Part shown: positions 62,996-64,000 of the stretch, in pieces
How the letters are laid out: each line of letters starts with the position of its first letter
Position numbering within the stretch: the stretch's first letter is position 1
Origin: Tolypothrix tenuis PCC 7101
GTDB taxonomy: Bacteria > Cyanobacteriota > Cyanobacteriia > Cyanobacteriales > Nostocaceae
DNA length: 64,000 bases
NCBI RefSeq assembly: GCF_002368295.1
Contig: NZ_AP018248.1
Span: 248,001-312,000, forward strand
Direction of reading: 5' to 3'
Notes under the pieces: generated by a model
Database searches by the model: none
The model's input: the letters and a program-made list of their open reading frames with translations, nothing else
Told to the model about the DNA's origin: nothing
Translations under genes and position numbers: made by a program

Positions 62996-64000
62996 GTGAA
63001 TCAAAGCTCATCAGCGTCTCCCGATAGTAAAGGGTTGCTTGCCAATCGGTATCAACTGATCAAGTTAATTGGCACAGGAGGTATGGGCAAGGTTTTTTTA
63101 GCGAACGATGTTTTGTTAGGAGGAACACCAGTCGCTATCAAGTTTCTAGCTCAAACTGTTTTAAACCCAAAGTTGCAAAAAGATTTTGCACGGGAAGCAA
63201 TGGTGAGCGCAGCTTTGAGCCAAAAAAGTATACATATCGTCAAGGCTTATGATTATGGCGTAAGTGAACAAGGTTACCCCTTTTACGTCATGGAATATTT
63301 ATCGGGGAAATCTTTAAAGGAATTCATACCGATGAACTTGCCAATGTTTATGAATCTGACACGTCAGGTTTGTTTAGGCTTACAGTGCGCCCATCAAGGG
63401 ATGAATATAGAAGGTAAAATTTATCCACTTGTTCATAGAGATATTAAGCCAGCAAATATTTTAGTAATGCCCGACCCTATATTAGGTTATTTAGCAAAAA
63501 TCTTAGATTTTGGCATTGCTAAATTTGTAAATGCTGTATCAACAATTAGTACAAATAAAGGATTTCATGGCACTTTACCTTATTGTTCACCAGAGCAATT
63601 AGAAGGAGAAGAATTAGATAGTCGCTCTGATATTTATAGCCTGGGTGTGATGATGTTTGAAATGCTCACAGGTAAAAAACCTTGGGAACCAGAAACCGAT
63701 CACTTTGGTGCTTGGTATAAAGCACATCACTTTGAGCCACCAAGAGCGATCGCAGCAGTTAAACCAGAACTGCAATTACCCAAAGAGCTAAATGAATTAA
63801 TTATGGCTTGTTTAGCAAAAGCTCCACGCGATCGCCCTCAAAGTAGTACCCAATTGCTGCAAGTCTTAGAAAATATCAATCGCACTTATTATCTCAATTG
63901 GCCTGCAAATAAGAGTTCCATGAAAGTGGGTAGTAATATTCCAGCTGAATCAGTCAATGGCAACAATCCTCATATTGCTGCCAAATCTGATTTACCTGTG
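62996..64000 (+). CDS. Ser/Thr protein kinase, C-terminus beyond window
   Basis: Open from a GTG at 62996 (AGAGG 11 nt upstream) to the window end; 335 residues visible. Kinase domain at about 18-290: GTGGMGKVFLAND, VAIKFL, HRDIKPAN, DFGIAKF and CSPEQLEG, all complete. It shares with the preceding kinase the VCLGLQCAHQG helix, a short insert before HRD and the AWYKAHHFEPP segment. The C-terminal domain begins near 300 and is cut. Two kinases in tandem suggest duplication and perhaps co-regulation; 199 bp separates them. Confidence 0.9.
   Translation, partial: MNQSSSASPDSKGLLANRYQLIKLIGTGGMGKVFLANDVLLGGTPVAIKFLAQTVLNPKLQKDFAREAMVSAALSQKSIHIVKAYDYGVSEQGYPFYVMEYLSGKSLKEFIPMNLPMFMNLTRQVCLGLQCAHQGMNIEGKIYPLVHRDIKPANILVMPDPILGYLAKILDFGIAKFVNAVSTISTNKGFHGTLPYCSPEQLEGEELDSRSDIYSLGVMMFEMLTGKKPWEPETDHFGAWYKAHHFEPPRAIAAVKPELQLPKELNELIMACLAKAPRDRPQSSTQLLQVLENINRTYYLNWPANKSSMKVGSNIPAESVNGNNPHIAAKSDLPV

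Overview
The window comes from a filamentous, probably heterocyst-forming cyanobacterium (Nostocales: Nostoc, Calothrix or Tolypothrix type). The evidence is: the octamer GCGATCGC (HIP1) throughout, many heptanucleotide short tandem repeats (STRR), a split-intein dnaE half, a ferredoxin-type nitrate-assimilation operon, a tocopherol cyclase, Ycf34, and a CcbP-type calcium-binding protein. I could not assign a species. There is no rRNA and no CRISPR array; one tRNA gene is present.

Layout. 1-13 kb: the 5' part of a large TPR protein, three PEP-CTERM surface proteins, a HAD phosphatase, MTA phosphorylase, a DJ-1/PfpI protein, a DUF4142 lipoprotein, the YlqF GTPase, a VOC protein, a PemK/MazF-type toxin-antitoxin pair and a decayed segment with an fdhD fragment. 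13-21 kb: a RodZ-like HTH membrane protein, an alpha/beta hydrolase, gatA, the C-terminal dnaE half with its split intein, a small PD-(D/E)XK-like protein and small unknowns. 21.7-25 kb: a cobalamin riboswitch followed by cbiMNQO, a cobalt ECF transporter. 25-30 kb: tRNA-Arg(CCU), tocopherol cyclase, a J-domain/TPR protein and a CHASE2-nucleotide cyclase-PilZ protein whose base-selecting residue is Glu.

30-43 kb is the nitrate operon, all on the minus strand in the order nirA-nrtA-nrtB-nrtC-nrtD-nrtP-narB, then psiE-like and narM. A canonical NtcA promoter (GTA-N8-TAC, 22 nt, TAN3T) precedes nirA. Two unrelated nitrate transporters sit side by side, and a run of heptanucleotide repeats lies in frame inside nirA. 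43-54 kb: a retropepsin-like protease, CcbP, then a co-oriented peptide-export and signalling locus. It holds two double-glycine leader peptides, a C39-peptidase ABC exporter, an HlyD adaptor, a degenerate kinase-like membrane protein, a NarL-type response regulator and a CHASE2 histidine kinase. 55-64 kb: tsaB, ycf34, a CCA-adding enzyme, a phytase-esterase-like protein and two tandem Ser/Thr kinases, the second cut by the window end.

The least expected signal is in the intergenic DNA. Several small non-autonomous elements of about 110-200 bp share the terminal inverted repeat CAATAC-N5-GGTTAAGG and are flanked by 10-bp target duplications. Other inverted-repeat-bounded elements are unrelated to them. 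No transposase that could move any of these is encoded in the window.
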